DNA of 64,000 nt from Allopusillimonas sp008369125 (GCF_008369125.1 NZ_VOAY01000001.1:682001-746000), one strand, 5' to 3'; shown: positions 1 to 8,564, counted from the stretch's first letter. Translations and numbers: made by a program. The notes: a model not told the origin generated them from the letters alone.

Positions 1-557
1 TCCATGCGCGTGTAAAAGGCCTCAAGGTTTTTGCTGCCCACATTTACGTCCTTGGCCTTGGCCCAACGCAATAGTGTGTACAAATAAGGGTCAACAATAG
101 ATCTGGCACCCGCTATCCACACATTGCCTTCCAGTTGCTTTTCAATAATATCGAAAATATGCGTAAGCTTAATGGCTGAGTTTTTATAAAGCTCTTCCTG
201 GCTGGCCTCGTCGGACACCAATGCGGCTGCGCCAAAAATATTGGTAAACGTGCGATGAATGTCAGAATTGCACAGGCCCAGCCAACGTCGTACTTCAGCG
301 CGGTCACGGATGTTGTCTGGCATGAGGCCTGACTCGGGGTTAAGCTCGGCCAGGTACTCAAGAATCGCAGCACTCTGGGTTAGTGTGAAATCGCCATCTT
401 CGAGCACAGGCACCGACCCCATGGGGTTTTTCGCCAGGTACTCAGCTTGTTTGATTTCGTCGCGGCCCACTTTAATGGCCTCGTACGGTTTACCTATCCA
501 CTCAAGGGTAATGTGCGATGCCAGAGGGCAGGCACCAGGCAGGTAGTAAAGCTTCAT
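1..557 (-). CDS. Glutathione S-transferase (partial, C-terminus outside window)
   Basis: Cytosolic enzyme expected to conjugate glutathione to electrophiles or to act in stress detoxification. Reading down from the ATG at 557, the protein opens MKLYYLPGACPLASHITLEW, the beta/alpha/beta thioredoxin-like start of bacterial GSTs. The cis-proline region follows (NPMGSVPVLEDGDFTLTQSA, with Pro about residue 50 and the QSAAILEYLAE glutathione-binding segment), then an all-helical C-terminal domain with the usual WIAG...VDPYLYTLLRW stretch. About 185 residues are visible, so only some 15-25 are missing at the window edge. A CGGAG ribosome site lies about 8 bases before the ATG. The family is clear; the substrate is not. 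It is separated from the S9 peptidase gene on the same strand by about 310 bases. Confidence 0.9.
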   Translation of the reverse strand, partial: MKLYYLPGACPLASHITLEWIGKPYEAIKVGRDEIKQAEYLAKNPMGSVPVLEDGDFTLTQSAAILEYLAELNPESGLMPDNIRDRAEVRRWLGLCNSDIHRTFTNIFGAAALVSDEASQEELYKNSAIKLTHIFDIIEKQLEGNVWIAGARSIVDPYLYTLLRWAKAKDVNVGSKNLEAFYTRM

Positions 558-869
558 TTGTAAACTCCGGGAGAAACCGGTTTTAAAGCCGGGTAAATAA
601 GCGCAGATTTTTGCTGCGCGACGAATACTGACTTAGCGTAAACATATAGAGCAGGCCCACTATTGATGATAGGGGGGGTCTGCAAACCGTACAGATTTTG
701 AGACGGTGTAATTATGGGTATGGACATGAACCCGGCGTAGGTCGTGCAGAGGTCGAGAAGCGGGCGTGAAAGTGTCGTGAAGCAGCGGTGCTGCACGACC
801 CGGATTCGGGAAGCAATAACGCTGTACCCAGGCCGTGGTCTAACGCAGCAAGACGTTGCAATCACTTTC
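558..869. other. Gene-free spacer with hairpins
   Basis: No convincing coding region between the peptidase stop and the GST start; open frames here are antisense or very short. It holds a hairpin with GCGCAG (601-606) and CTGCGC (614-619) arms, followed on the minus strand by a T-rich stretch, which could end the peptidase transcript. A CCGG-flanked near-palindrome lies around 579-594. Nine-base inverted copies (GTCGTGCAG at 741-749, CTGCACGAC at 791-799) also occur. All are structural observations only. Confidence 0.4.
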
Positions 870-2723
870 TTACGTGCTGGCCGGCTTGAGATGTTGCGCC
901 AGAAAAGCCTCCATGCGCGCATAAAATTCAAACTTGTTCTCGTCGTTGTGAAAGCCATGGCCTTCATTGTCTTTCACCATGTACTCGACTTCTACGCCAC
1001 GTGCACGCAGTGCATCAACCATCTGATCACTTTCGTTTTTATTGACACGCGGGTCGTGGGCGCCCTGGGCAATAAACAGTGGCGTACGGATTTTGTCGGC
1101 GTTTAAGGCGGGGGAGGTGGCCTCAAGGCGTTGGCGGTCTTTCTCGGGGTCGCCCACCATGCAATGCATTTTGGTCAGCATTGGCTTCCAGTAGGGTGGA
1201 ATGGTCGTGAGGAAGGTGAGCAGATTGGATACCCCAACATAATCGACCGCAGCAGCGTAAAGATCGGGTGTGGAGACGATACCCGCCAGTGTGGCATAGC
1301 CCCCGTAGCTGCCGCCGTAGATGGCGATACGTGACGGATCAGCAATGCCCTGGCCGATAAGCCACTGTACCCCGTCAGTGATATCGTCTTGCATGCTCAA
1401 CCCCCACTGCCCGAAGCTGGCTTCCCAGAATTTGCGACCGTAACCCGTAGAACCGCGGTAATTAATTTGCAATACCGCATAGCCTCGGTTGGCCATAAAT
1501 TGCACCTCTGGGTTAAAGCCCCAGCTGTCGCGTACCCACGGGCCGCCGTGCGGGTTAATGATGCAGGGCAAGCCTTGGGCTTCACGCCCCACTGGCAAGG
1601 TGAGGTAGCCATGAATAGTCAGACCATCGCGTGACTGAAACTTAATGGGTTGCATGGTCGCCATGTCATGCTCGGGCAGTGCCGGGTTGATATCAGCCAG
1701 TTTATCGAGGGTGTTGAGCCCCGTGTCATAGATATAGCGGCTGCCGGGGCTGCGGTCGTTGTAGGCGGCAACGATGTACTTGTTCTCGTCGCGGGTTTCG
1801 CTTTGCAAGGCCACTTCATAGCCTGGTAGCTTTTCACGGATACGCGCAAAGCGCTGGGCGGTCAGCTCGTCAAAAAAATGATACTGAGGCTTGTCAGTTT
1901 GGTAACTGACCATGGTAAGCACCTGGCGCTGGTGCGAATAGCCGGCGCCGTCGAGGTCATAGCCCTGTACCTCAAAAACCATGCGTTCTTCATCGGGTTT
2001 GGCGGGATCGATGATGACTAATGCGACGTTGTCGCGCCCGCGGTTGCTGAATGCATACAGCTCACGGTTGTCAGGCGTGAAAAACTCGGGGTAGATGGAG
2101 GTGCGGAAATCAGCCTTGATCAGTTCACGAAAAGGTTCTGATTCAGTATCGCGATACAACACCACCGTGTCCAGCCCATCGCTGGCCAGAGCGGCACGCA
2201 CCTGGCCCATGTGATCGGTTTGCCATCCCACCACATTACCTGGGTTTTCGGCCACCAGGGTGAGTTCACCACTATGTACGTTGGCGCGATAAACATCGAA
2301 TACTTCGGCGTTACGCTGGTTGTGGCTGATGAGTACGTGCTGGGGGTCGTCGACCAGGTCATCCTGGATACTGGCGCGCACGCCCGGAAACGGCGTAAGG
2401 TCAGTGACTTGCCCGGTGTGCACATCGACGGCCAGCACATGAAAGTTCTCGTCGCCGTTGAAATCTTTTTCATAAATAACAACGTCGGAACCCTTCCAGA
2501 AATACTGCGCAATGTCGCGCTCGGTTTCCTGTGTGAGTTGACGTGGCTGGCCTGTGGGCTTGCTGCCTTCAAGTGGCTGCACGAACACGTTCATGCGGGC
2601 TGGCTTGCCGTCTATACTGGCCGGTTCCATGAAGCCGAGCAAGGCACCATTGTCTGCAAGACGAAAGTAGCCCCGCGCGGGGTTGCGGAAGAAATCTTCA
2701 ATCGCATAGTGTTTTGGCGGCAT
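870..2723 (-). CDS. S9 family serine peptidase (prolyl oligopeptidase/acylaminoacyl-peptidase type)
   Basis: Predicted cytoplasmic oligopeptidase of 617 residues: an N-terminal beta-propeller-like region (about residues 1-370) and a C-terminal alpha/beta-hydrolase domain. The triad is visible: Ser about 472 in GGSYGGYA, Asp about 557 in GAHDPRV and His about 589 in NEGHGFH; the oxyanion region PHGGPWVRD precedes them. It opens MPPKHYAIEDFFRNPARG, with no signal peptide. The ATG at 2723 has an AAAGG site at suitable distance; ATGs at 2753 and 2825 lack one, so the shorter form is preferred. Divergent from the hydroxypyruvate reductase gene with about 120 bases between. Family members cut short peptides, often removing N-terminal dipeptides or acylated residues; the actual substrate is unknown. 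Confidence 0.88.
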   Translation of the reverse strand: MPPKHYAIEDFFRNPARGYFRLADNGALLGFMEPASIDGKPARMNVFVQPLEGSKPTGQPRQLTQETERDIAQYFWKGSDVVIYEKDFNGDENFHVLAVDVHTGQVTDLTPFPGVRASIQDDLVDDPQHVLISHNQRNAEVFDVYRANVHSGELTLVAENPGNVVGWQTDHMGQVRAALASDGLDTVVLYRDTESEPFRELIKADFRTSIYPEFFTPDNRELYAFSNRGRDNVALVIIDPAKPDEERMVFEVQGYDLDGAGYSHQRQVLTMVSYQTDKPQYHFFDELTAQRFARIREKLPGYEVALQSETRDENKYIVAAYNDRSPGSRYIYDTGLNTLDKLADINPALPEHDMATMQPIKFQSRDGLTIHGYLTLPVGREAQGLPCIINPHGGPWVRDSWGFNPEVQFMANRGYAVLQINYRGSTGYGRKFWEASFGQWGLSMQDDITDGVQWLIGQGIADPSRIAIYGGSYGGYATLAGIVSTPDLYAAAVDYVGVSNLLTFLTTIPPYWKPMLTKMHCMVGDPEKDRQRLEATSPALNADKIRTPLFIAQGAHDPRVNKNESDQMVDALRARGVEVEYMVKDNEGHGFHNDENKFEFYARMEAFLAQHLKPAST

Positions 2724-2826
2724 GTGTGTCTGGCCTTTTTGGTTGCGCGCCATGGTATGGCACTTGATGAATGCAAGAATCACATTACTATATCGCCAGA
2801 TGACCTCAATTACGAAAAGAGGCAAT

Positions 2827-2850
2827 ATGAACTACAAGGAGATCTTATGA
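2827..2850 (+). other. Possible 7-codon leader ORF overlapping the hprA-like start
   Basis: ATG at 2827 opens a seven-codon frame (MNYKEIL) whose TGA overlaps the downstream ATG at 2847 in an ATGA arrangement. The ribosome site AAGGAG of the main gene lies inside it. It may be chance, or a minimal translational-coupling leader. Confidence 0.25.
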
Positions 2851-3824
2851 CTGGGGGCAATATGCAGGTGGTGTTTCTCGACCGTGAAACAATATCGCCG
2901 CAAACAACGCTACGTTCGCCGTCATTTGCGCATGAGCTTAAAGTATACGGGCGCACCAGCCGCGAGCAGGCCCCGGAGCGTATCGCTGATGCCGATGTTG
3001 TCATCCTCAACAAGGTAAAGCTGGACCGGGCGGCAATTGAAGCTGCACCTAAGCTCAAGATGATTGCCCTTGCCGCAACCGGCACTGACAATATCGATCT
3101 TGAAGCCTGTGCAGACAAAGGTATTGTCGTTTCCAACATACGCGGTTATGCCACGCGCACTGTGCCTGAGCATACGTTTGCGCTCATTTTTGCGCTGCGT
3201 CGCAGTATTGTGGCTTACAGCGAGTCGGTTAAGGCGGGGCGGTGGCAAGAGGCGCAACAGTTCTGCTATTTTGATTACCCCATCAAAGATCTGGCAGGTT
3301 CTACCCTGGGTATTGTGGGTGAAGGCGCATTGGGTCAGGCGGTGGCAGGCATAGGTCGCGCTTTGGGCATGCGGGTATTGTTTGCGGCGCGCAAAGGCCG
3401 CAACGATCAGGGCAGCTTGTACACGCCCTTTGATAAATTTCTAAAACAAAGCGACATCATTACGCTGCATTGCCCGCTCACCGAACAAACGCGTGGCCTG
3501 ATCGGGGCTGAAGAGTTCGCACGTATGAAGCGTAAGCCTCTGCTGGTTAATACCGCACGGGGCGGCTTGGTCGATGAAGCGGCACTGGTCGATGCCATGC
3601 GTTCAGGGCAGCTTGGAGGCGCCGGCTTTGATGTCACCACGCCTGAGCCGCCCGAGAAAGACCACCCGTTAATGCAGTTGCTTGATATGCCCAATTTTAT
3701 TCTTACGCCCCATGTGGCTTGGGCAAGCCAGGAGGCAATTCAGTTTCTGGCTGATCAGCTGATCGACAATGTCGACGCGTTTCAACGTGGTGAGCCGCGC
3801 AATGTGGTCACGCCTCGGCGCTGA
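2847..3824 (+). CDS. D-2-hydroxyacid dehydrogenase, probable hydroxypyruvate/glyoxylate reductase
   Basis: NAD(P)H-dependent reductase of 325 residues that probably interconverts hydroxypyruvate and D-glycerate (or glyoxylate and glycolate). The Rossmann motif reads GIVGEGALGQAVAGIGRALG. Catalytic residues of the family are visible: Arg in NTARGGLVDE, Glu in the PPEKDHPL region and His in LTPHVAWAS. The ATG at 2847 follows AAGGAG by six bases, far better than any upstream in-frame start, which would run antisense through the peptidase gene. About 200 bases downstream is a glycerate kinase, which supports a glycerate route: hydroxypyruvate to glycerate to phosphoglycerate. A GEG variant replaces the usual GxG middle residue; this is tolerated in the family. 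Confidence 0.88.
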   Translation: MTGGNMQVVFLDRETISPQTTLRSPSFAHELKVYGRTSREQAPERIADADVVILNKVKLDRAAIEAAPKLKMIALAATGTDNIDLEACADKGIVVSNIRGYATRTVPEHTFALIFALRRSIVAYSESVKAGRWQEAQQFCYFDYPIKDLAGSTLGIVGEGALGQAVAGIGRALGMRVLFAARKGRNDQGSLYTPFDKFLKQSDIITLHCPLTEQTRGLIGAEEFARMKRKPLLVNTARGGLVDEAALVDAMRSGQLGGAGFDVTTPEPPEKDHPLMQLLDMPNFILTPHVAWASQEAIQFLADQLIDNVDAFQRGEPRNVVTPRR

Positions 3825-3879
3825 CAGCCGTGTTGCACGCTGGTAAGCATTGATAGACAGTGCACTTCATACGGATGGT

Positions 3880-3910
3880 GGCGGTGTGCCTTTAAAGTTG
3901 GCACTCCGCC
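3880..3910. other. Strong hairpin downstream of hprA-like gene
   Basis: GGCGGTGTGCC (3880-3890) pairs with GGCACTCCGCC (3900-3910) through ten of eleven positions (one T-T mismatch) around a nine-base AT-rich loop. No T-run follows, so it is not a classic intrinsic terminator. Confidence 0.5.
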
Positions 3911-3917
3911 GTCCCAG

Positions 3918-3961
3918 GTGGTGGTACTTGCCGCTCTACGTGGTGGTACTTGCCGCCCTAC
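3918..3961. repeat. 22-base tandem duplication
   Basis: Two adjacent copies, 3918-3939 and 3940-3961, each beginning GTGGTGGTACTTGCCGC and differing at one base. They lie between the reductase and glycerate kinase genes. Confidence 0.85.
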
Positions 3962-4022
3962 GTGCTGGCAATGACGTACTGACCACATGCTTTTTTAATC
4001 GACTTTTTCACACAGGAACATC

Positions 4023-5180
4023 ATGCGCATTATCATCGCCCCAGATTCATTCAAAGAGAGCCTGAGTGCGCGGGCGGTGGCTGAGGCCATGGCGGCGGGC
4101 ATCCGGGACGCGATGCCGCAGGCGCAGACTGTTTGTGTGCCCATGGCTGATGGCGGAGAAGGTTCGCTCGAGGCCGTGCTGGCTGCCACCGGTGGCGAGC
4201 AGCGTACCTTGACTGTGCTCAACGCCAATGGTCAGAAACATCAGGCGAGCTGGGGCTGGTTGGGCGATGGCAAGGCATTTATTGAGATGGCAGCCGCAGC
4301 AGGGCTGGAGCAAATTCCAGAGACAGAACGCCGGCCCTTGCAAGCCAGCAGTTATGGGGTAGGGCAGCTCATCAAAGATGCGGTTGAGGCGGGTGCGGTG
4401 CATATTGCGGTTGGTCTCGGCGGCAGCGCCACTAATGACGGCGGGGCGGGGCTGCTGCAAGCCTTGGGCGCTCACTTGTTTGATGCACAAGGCAATGAAC
4501 TGCCTGCGGGCGGCGCGGCGCTGAGCCAGTTGGCGCGCGTTTGTCTTGATGAGGTGGATCCGCGCATGAAGCAAGTGCGCTTTGATATTGCGGTCGACGT
4601 CGACAACCCGTTGTGCGGGCCGCGTGGCGCTTCCGCCATATTCGGGCCGCAAAAGGGGGCCTCTGCGCAAGACGTTCAGGTTCTTGATCAGGCGTTGGGG
4701 CATTTTGCCGACGTGTGCGCCCGGCAGTTTGAAAAAGACGAGCGAAATCTGCCCGGTATGGGTGCGGCGGGAGGGCTTGGGTTTGCCATCAAAACATGTT
4801 TTGACGCAGACTTTAGACCCGGGGTGGAGCTGATTGCCGAGCTTTCCTGCCTTGCGCAAGCCATGGAGGGTGCCGATCTGGTGTTTACCGGCGAAGGGAA
4901 AATGGATGCCCAGACCGTGCTTGGAAAAACGCCAGTCGGGGTGGCACGTGTGGCCGCCAGGCAGGGGATACCTGTTATCGCGCTTGTGGGTGCGCTGGGT
5001 GAAGGCTACGAAGAGGTTTACGCGGCAGGCATTACTGCCGCTTTTAGCCTGACGCCAGGCCCTATCACACTGCAGCAGGCTTGCGAGCAGGGTGCGGGCT
5101 ATCTGCGACAGCGCGCGCGTGACTGCATGCGGGTGTGGCTGGCAGCCAGTGCCCGATCGGGGAGCGGTACAGCAGGCTGA
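4023..5180 (+). CDS. glxK: Glycerate kinase (GarK/GlxK family)
   Basis: Cytosolic kinase phosphorylating D-glycerate with ATP, normally to 2-phosphoglycerate. The 385-residue length fits type I glycerate kinases. Family hallmarks: N-terminal IIAPDSFKESLSA, MADGGEGS, the glycine-rich GLGGSATNDGGAGLLQALGA, DNPLCGPRGA(S)AIFGPQKGA and the C-terminal FTGEGKMDAQTVLGKTP. The ATG at 4023 is preceded by CAGGAACATC. It follows the reductase gene in the same direction with about 200 bases between, so the two probably serve one glyoxylate/hydroxypyruvate assimilation path; glyoxylate carboligase and tartronate semialdehyde reductase genes are not in the window. The garK/glxK distinction cannot be made here, so the symbol is provisional. 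Confidence 0.92.
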   Translation: MRIIIAPDSFKESLSARAVAEAMAAGIRDAMPQAQTVCVPMADGGEGSLEAVLAATGGEQRTLTVLNANGQKHQASWGWLGDGKAFIEMAAAAGLEQIPETERRPLQASSYGVGQLIKDAVEAGAVHIAVGLGGSATNDGGAGLLQALGAHLFDAQGNELPAGGAALSQLARVCLDEVDPRMKQVRFDIAVDVDNPLCGPRGASAIFGPQKGASAQDVQVLDQALGHFADVCARQFEKDERNLPGMGAAGGLGFAIKTCFDADFRPGVELIAELSCLAQAMEGADLVFTGEGKMDAQTVLGKTPVGVARVAARQGIPVIALVGALGEGYEEVYAAGITAAFSLTPGPITLQQACEQGAGYLRQRARDCMRVWLAASARSGSGTAG

Positions 5181-5205
5181 CCCGGTGTTTTAGTGTGCGC
5201 CGCCG

Positions 5206-5313
5206 AGTTTGTGGGGCGGCACGTGCGCAGACTAGCTAATAAGTTTGCGGCGAGGTACGTGCGTAGACCAATCAGTAAGTCTGCCCCATCAAGCCTGCGG
5301 CGTGGCGCTGGTG
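5206..5313. repeat. Degenerate 36-base tandem repeat running into the LysR gene 3' end
   Basis: Units start at 5206, 5242 and 5278, exactly 36 bases apart. The first two match well (AGTTTG, GTGCG and AGAC blocks); the third is weaker and overlaps the stop codon and last codons of the LysR gene on the minus strand. Confidence 0.6.
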
Positions 5314-6248
5314 TGTGCATCTGAATGCAAGTGTTCTTTCAGATAGTCTACAAAAACACGTACGGCACGAGGCACGTGTGCGCTGTATGGCCGGATGGCA
5401 TAAATGGCTTCACCAAACGCGCCTACAGGCTTCCAGGCTGGCAATAGCAGAATCAGCCGCCCTGCCATAACGTCTTCCTGAGCAGAAAAATCAGGCAATA
5501 TGGCAATGCCCTGCCCGTCGAGTGCCACCTGGCGCAAGGCCTCGCTATTGTTGGCGCTGAAGTTGCCTCGGATGGCGACGCTGTGGCGCTCGCCCTTGCG
5601 GCCGGCTCGTTCAAAGCTCCACGCCGGCGAAGCGGCCGAACGTAAATAGTAAAGACAATTGTGCCCGGTGAGGGCGTCAGGATGGCGAGGTTTGCCATGT
5701 AGCTGCAGATAGGAAGGCGAGGCGACCAGCAGGCTGGTAGACGGTCTAAGCAGCCAGGCCACATGTGTTTCGGGCACGCTGCTGGTATGCCTAATTGCCA
5801 GGTCAAAGCCTTCTTGCGCCAGCGAGCTAAGGTGGTCTGACATTTCAATTTCTACCCGCACTTGTGAAAATGCTTCCAGAAAGCCACTGATGAGCGGCAT
5901 TATTTTCTGTCGGCCTAACGCTACGGGGGCGGTTACGCGCACGACGCCCTGTGGGGTGTCAGCCAGATCGCGAATGCTGTCAAACCCCTGTTCGATGTGC
6001 GCAAAGGCGTTGCGGGTCTTGTCGACCAAAGCCTGGCCGGCTTCGGTCAGCCGAACGCTGCGTGTTGTGCGGCGTACCAGGGCGACGCCTGAGGCTTGTT
6101 CTAGCTCATTAATACGCAGGCTGACAGCAGCTTTGCTGACACCCAGACGCCGGGCCGCCGCCGTATAGCTGCCCGCGTCCTCCAGAATGCTGAGCCAATA
6201 GATGTGCGACCACATTAACTCTTTTGTGTGTTTGTGTTCGGTCAACAT
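5289..6248 (-). CDS. LysR-family transcriptional regulator
   Basis: 319-residue LysR-type regulator. The N-terminal winged helix-turn-helix is clear (AGSYTAAARRLGVSKAAVS, then LRINELEQASGVALVRRTTR and SVRLTEAG), followed by a two-lobed effector domain beginning near VRVTAPVALGRQKIMP. The ATG at 6248 has a GGGAG site five bases upstream. It is divergent from the methylmalonate-semialdehyde dehydrogenase gene, the usual LysR geometry, and the shared 292-base region contains a palindrome well placed for activation of that gene. The effector is unknown; by position it may sense a valine, inositol or beta-alanine catabolite. Members of this subgroup (CrgA-like) also include repressors. Confidence 0.9.
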   Translation of the reverse strand: MLTEHKHTKELMWSHIYWLSILEDAGSYTAAARRLGVSKAAVSLRINELEQASGVALVRRTTRSVRLTEAGQALVDKTRNAFAHIEQGFDSIRDLADTPQGVVRVTAPVALGRQKIMPLISGFLEAFSQVRVEIEMSDHLSSLAQEGFDLAIRHTSSVPETHVAWLLRPSTSLLVASPSYLQLHGKPRHPDALTGHNCLYYLRSAASPAWSFERAGRKGERHSVAIRGNFSANNSEALRQVALDGQGIAILPDFSAQEDVMAGRLILLLPAWKPVGAFGEAIYAIRPYSAHVPRAVRVFVDYLKEHLHSDAHTSATPQA

Positions 6249-6439
6249 AGAGGCTCCCAGAGTGATAAATGGCGGTAACTAAATTCGCCTGCCGGTTTCA
6301 GTGCGGCCTGGCGATACGATGGAACCGATTGCCGTGTACATGACGATGGCGCGTGCCATTAGCCATGTGGCTATTAAGCAACGAGCAGGCCGTCAGAGCC
6401 CATGGCATCTTCGACGCAGCAAAAGGTTGAAGATTACAC

Positions 6440-6457
6440 TGTTTATTATATTAAACA
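6440..6457. promoter_or_regulatory. Candidate LysR operator
   Basis: TGTTTATTATATTAAACA has perfect six-base arms (TGTTTA/TAAACA) around an AT-only centre and contains the T-N11-A pattern of LysR sites. Its centre is about 64 bases before the start point predicted from the mmsA promoter, the usual activation position. Confidence 0.55.
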
Positions 6458-6477
6458 ATGAATCCAGTTTTTCGATC

Positions 6478-6506
6478 TTGTTGTATGGGCTGGAGCTTTC
6501 TATACT
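6478..6506 (+). promoter_or_regulatory. Candidate sigma-70 promoter for mmsA
   Basis: TTGTTG (6478-6483) and TATACT (6501-6506) are separated by exactly 17 bases. The expected start point is near 6513, giving a short leader with a CGGAG ribosome site before the ATG at 6541. Confidence 0.6.
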
Positions 6507-6540
6507 TTCTGCATAGTCCAACCATAACGGAGCTCCTTTC

Positions 6541-8088
6541 ATGAAAGATCAGGTTTCTACGGATACGCTGGCTGCACAGCCGCGTTATACCGACAGCAGC
6601 GATATCGTCAACTTTATTAATGGCGAACTAGCTGCCAGCCGCAGCGAGCGCAAACAAGATGTTTTTAACCCGTCTACCGGCGAGGTCGCCCGCAAGGTTG
6701 TGCTGTCGACAGCCGAAGACCTGAATGCGGCCGTCGCTGCGGCCAAGGCCGCTGCACCCGCGTGGGCAGATACGCCGCCGGTACGGCGTGCAAGAATCAT
6801 GAATCGCTTTCTGGCGCTCATGGCCGAGCACACCGATGAGATGGCCGCCATGATTAGCGCAGAGCACGGCAAGGTGTTTACCGATGCTCAGGGCGAAATT
6901 GCGCGCGGCATGGATGTGGTTGAATTTGCCTGCGGCATTCCTCAGCTGTTAAAGGGTGACTACACCGAACAGATCGCCAATGGCATTGACAACTGGACTA
7001 TGCGCCAGCCTTTGGGCGTCGTGGCTGGTATTACGCCGTTTAACTTTCCTGTCATGGTGCCGTGCTGGATGTTCCCCATGGCTATTGCGTCCGGCAACGC
7101 GTTTATTCTCAAGCCCAGCGAGCGTGATCCAAGCGCATCGCTGTTGATGGCGCGCCTGCTTAAAGAGGCAGGTTTGCCTGATGGGGTGTTTAGCGTGGTG
7201 CAAGGCGACAAGGTGGTTGTCGATGCCATTCTTGAGCACGAAGACATTGCTGCGGTCAGTTTTGTGGGCTCCACGCCTATTGCTCAGTATATTTACGAGC
7301 GTGGTGCACATTTTGGCAAACGCGTGCAGGCATTGGGCGGTGCTAAAAACCACATGATTGTCATGCCCGACTGCGATATCGAGCGCACTGTCGATGCATT
7401 GGTGGGTGCTGCCTACGGTTCGGCCGGTGAGCGTTGCATGGCTATTTCGGTTGCCGTACTGGTGGGTTCGGCCGGAGAGAAAATCCTGCCATTGCTGATT
7501 GAGCGCACTAAAACACTGAAGATTAAAGATGGCATGCATCTTGATGCAGAGATGGGTCCGGTTGTGACCAAAGAGGCGCTGGAGCGCATTGAGAACTACA
7601 TTGCAATTGGCGTGGAGCAGGGTGCCGAACTGCTGGTGGATGGTCGTGGCTTTAAAGCGGAAGGGCATGAAAACGGCTTTTACACGGGCGGCACGCTGTT
7701 CGACAAAGTAACGCCCGAAATGCGCATCTATAAGGAAGAAATTTTTGGCCCCGTGCTTGCCTGCGTGCATGTTAACGATCTGGGTGAAGCAGTTGACCTG
7801 GTCAACGCGCATGAGTTTGGCAACGGGGTGTCGTGCTTTACCAGTGATGGTCACACTGCCCGCGAGTTTGCCCGCCGTATCCAGGTGGGCATGGTGGGCG
7901 TTAACGTGCCCATTCCTGTACCGATGGCATGGCACGGTTTCGGCGGCTGGAAGCGCAGTCTGTTTGGCGACACCCACGCCTATGGCGAAGAGGGCGTGCG
8001 CTTTTACACCAAGCAAAAATCCATCATGCAGCGCTGGCCTGAGAACATCGAGAAGGGCAACGAGTTTGTGATGCCAACACACGGCTAA
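6541..8088 (+). CDS. mmsA: CoA-acylating methylmalonate-semialdehyde dehydrogenase
   Basis: Oxidises methylmalonate semialdehyde (and often malonate semialdehyde) with NAD and CoA to propionyl-CoA (or acetyl-CoA) and CO2, at the end of valine, inositol or beta-alanine breakdown. The 515 residues carry the ALDH fold: substrate/cofactor motif GITPFNFPVMVPCWMFP, LKPSERDPS, GSTPIAQYIY, and the catalytic Cys299 in AGERCMA. MmsA-type enzymes have GGAKNH where most ALDHs have the ELGG glutamate, and that variant is present (QALGGAKNHMIV). The N-terminus FINGELAAS is typical. A CGGAG site precedes the ATG. It is a single-gene unit with its own promoter, divergent LysR regulator and terminator; the usual partner mmsB is absent. 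Confidence 0.94.
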   Translation: MKDQVSTDTLAAQPRYTDSSDIVNFINGELAASRSERKQDVFNPSTGEVARKVVLSTAEDLNAAVAAAKAAAPAWADTPPVRRARIMNRFLALMAEHTDEMAAMISAEHGKVFTDAQGEIARGMDVVEFACGIPQLLKGDYTEQIANGIDNWTMRQPLGVVAGITPFNFPVMVPCWMFPMAIASGNAFILKPSERDPSASLLMARLLKEAGLPDGVFSVVQGDKVVVDAILEHEDIAAVSFVGSTPIAQYIYERGAHFGKRVQALGGAKNHMIVMPDCDIERTVDALVGAAYGSAGERCMAISVAVLVGSAGEKILPLLIERTKTLKIKDGMHLDAEMGPVVTKEALERIENYIAIGVEQGAELLVDGRGFKAEGHENGFYTGGTLFDKVTPEMRIYKEEIFGPVLACVHVNDLGEAVDLVNAHEFGNGVSCFTSDGHTAREFARRIQVGMVGVNVPIPVPMAWHGFGGWKRSLFGDTHAYGEEGVRFYTKQKSIMQRWPENIEKGNEFVMPTHG

Positions 8089-8113
8089 ACGTCGCCGCGT
8101 CTGGTTAAGCAGC

Positions 8114-8144
8114 CCTGTCAGTCTTGAGCTGACAGGATTTTTTT
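8114..8144 (+). terminator. Intrinsic terminator after mmsA
   Basis: Stem CCTGTCAG (8114-8121) and CTGACAGG (8129-8136) with a seven-base loop, followed by A and seven T. Confidence 0.9.
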
Positions 8145-8159
8145 ATAACGCGAGGCGAC

Positions 8160-8411
8160 CGACTTTGTCGTACTGCTGCCCTGCCCGTGCTGTCGCTGTC
8201 GCCGTGTCCTTGCAACGCCCCATACCGGGCGTGTATTGCAATCGACTTCGTCGTCCTGCGGTTCCGCCTGTGCTGTTGCCATCGCCGCGCTTTTGCAGCG
8301 GTCTGTATCGGGGCCTGTATCGCGACTGACTTCGTCGTTCAGCTGCTGTGCCGTTCTGTCGCTATTGCAATGCCTTTGCAGCGGCCTCTATCAAGGCCTG
8401 TAATGTGGCTA
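8160..8411. repeat. Degenerate ~84-base tandem repeat, three units
   Basis: Units begin near 8160, 8243 and 8327, each opening with a CGACTTYGTCGT or TGACTTCGTCGT block. Each then carries CTGT-GC-ATYGC, a TTGCARCG block and a closing GGSCTGTAT-like block. Identity between units is moderate, so the array is old or has diverged. Confidence 0.65.
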
Positions 8412-8564
8412 GCGAGCGATTTGGTTCTGCCCCATGGTCCGCTGCTTCACGTCTTAAATTGTGTTCGGCCTATATCCACGTGGCGCGCATGGGGATATCA
8501 ATGCGTCAGTCCTGGCTGCGTAGTAAAGTGATGCATAATTAACCCGCCTTTCCGAGAGTTACCG

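Larger units (their letters stand above)
8089..8564. other. Long spacer between mmsA and epd-like gene
   Basis: The 476 bases hold the mmsA terminator, then a degenerate repeat array (8160-8411), then about 150 bases leading to the next gene. Small open frames here carry only translated repeats and show no recognisable protein. Confidence 0.6.

Noticed and set aside
4047..4859. Long open frame antisense to the glycerate kinase gene
   Set aside because: It mirrors a GC-rich coding region, has no ribosome site and matches no family; the plus-strand kinase explains the sequence.
6949..8082. Open frame of 377 codons antisense to mmsA
   Set aside because: Codon-position GC bias of the real gene creates it; the translation is His/Cys/Arg-rich without recognisable motifs.
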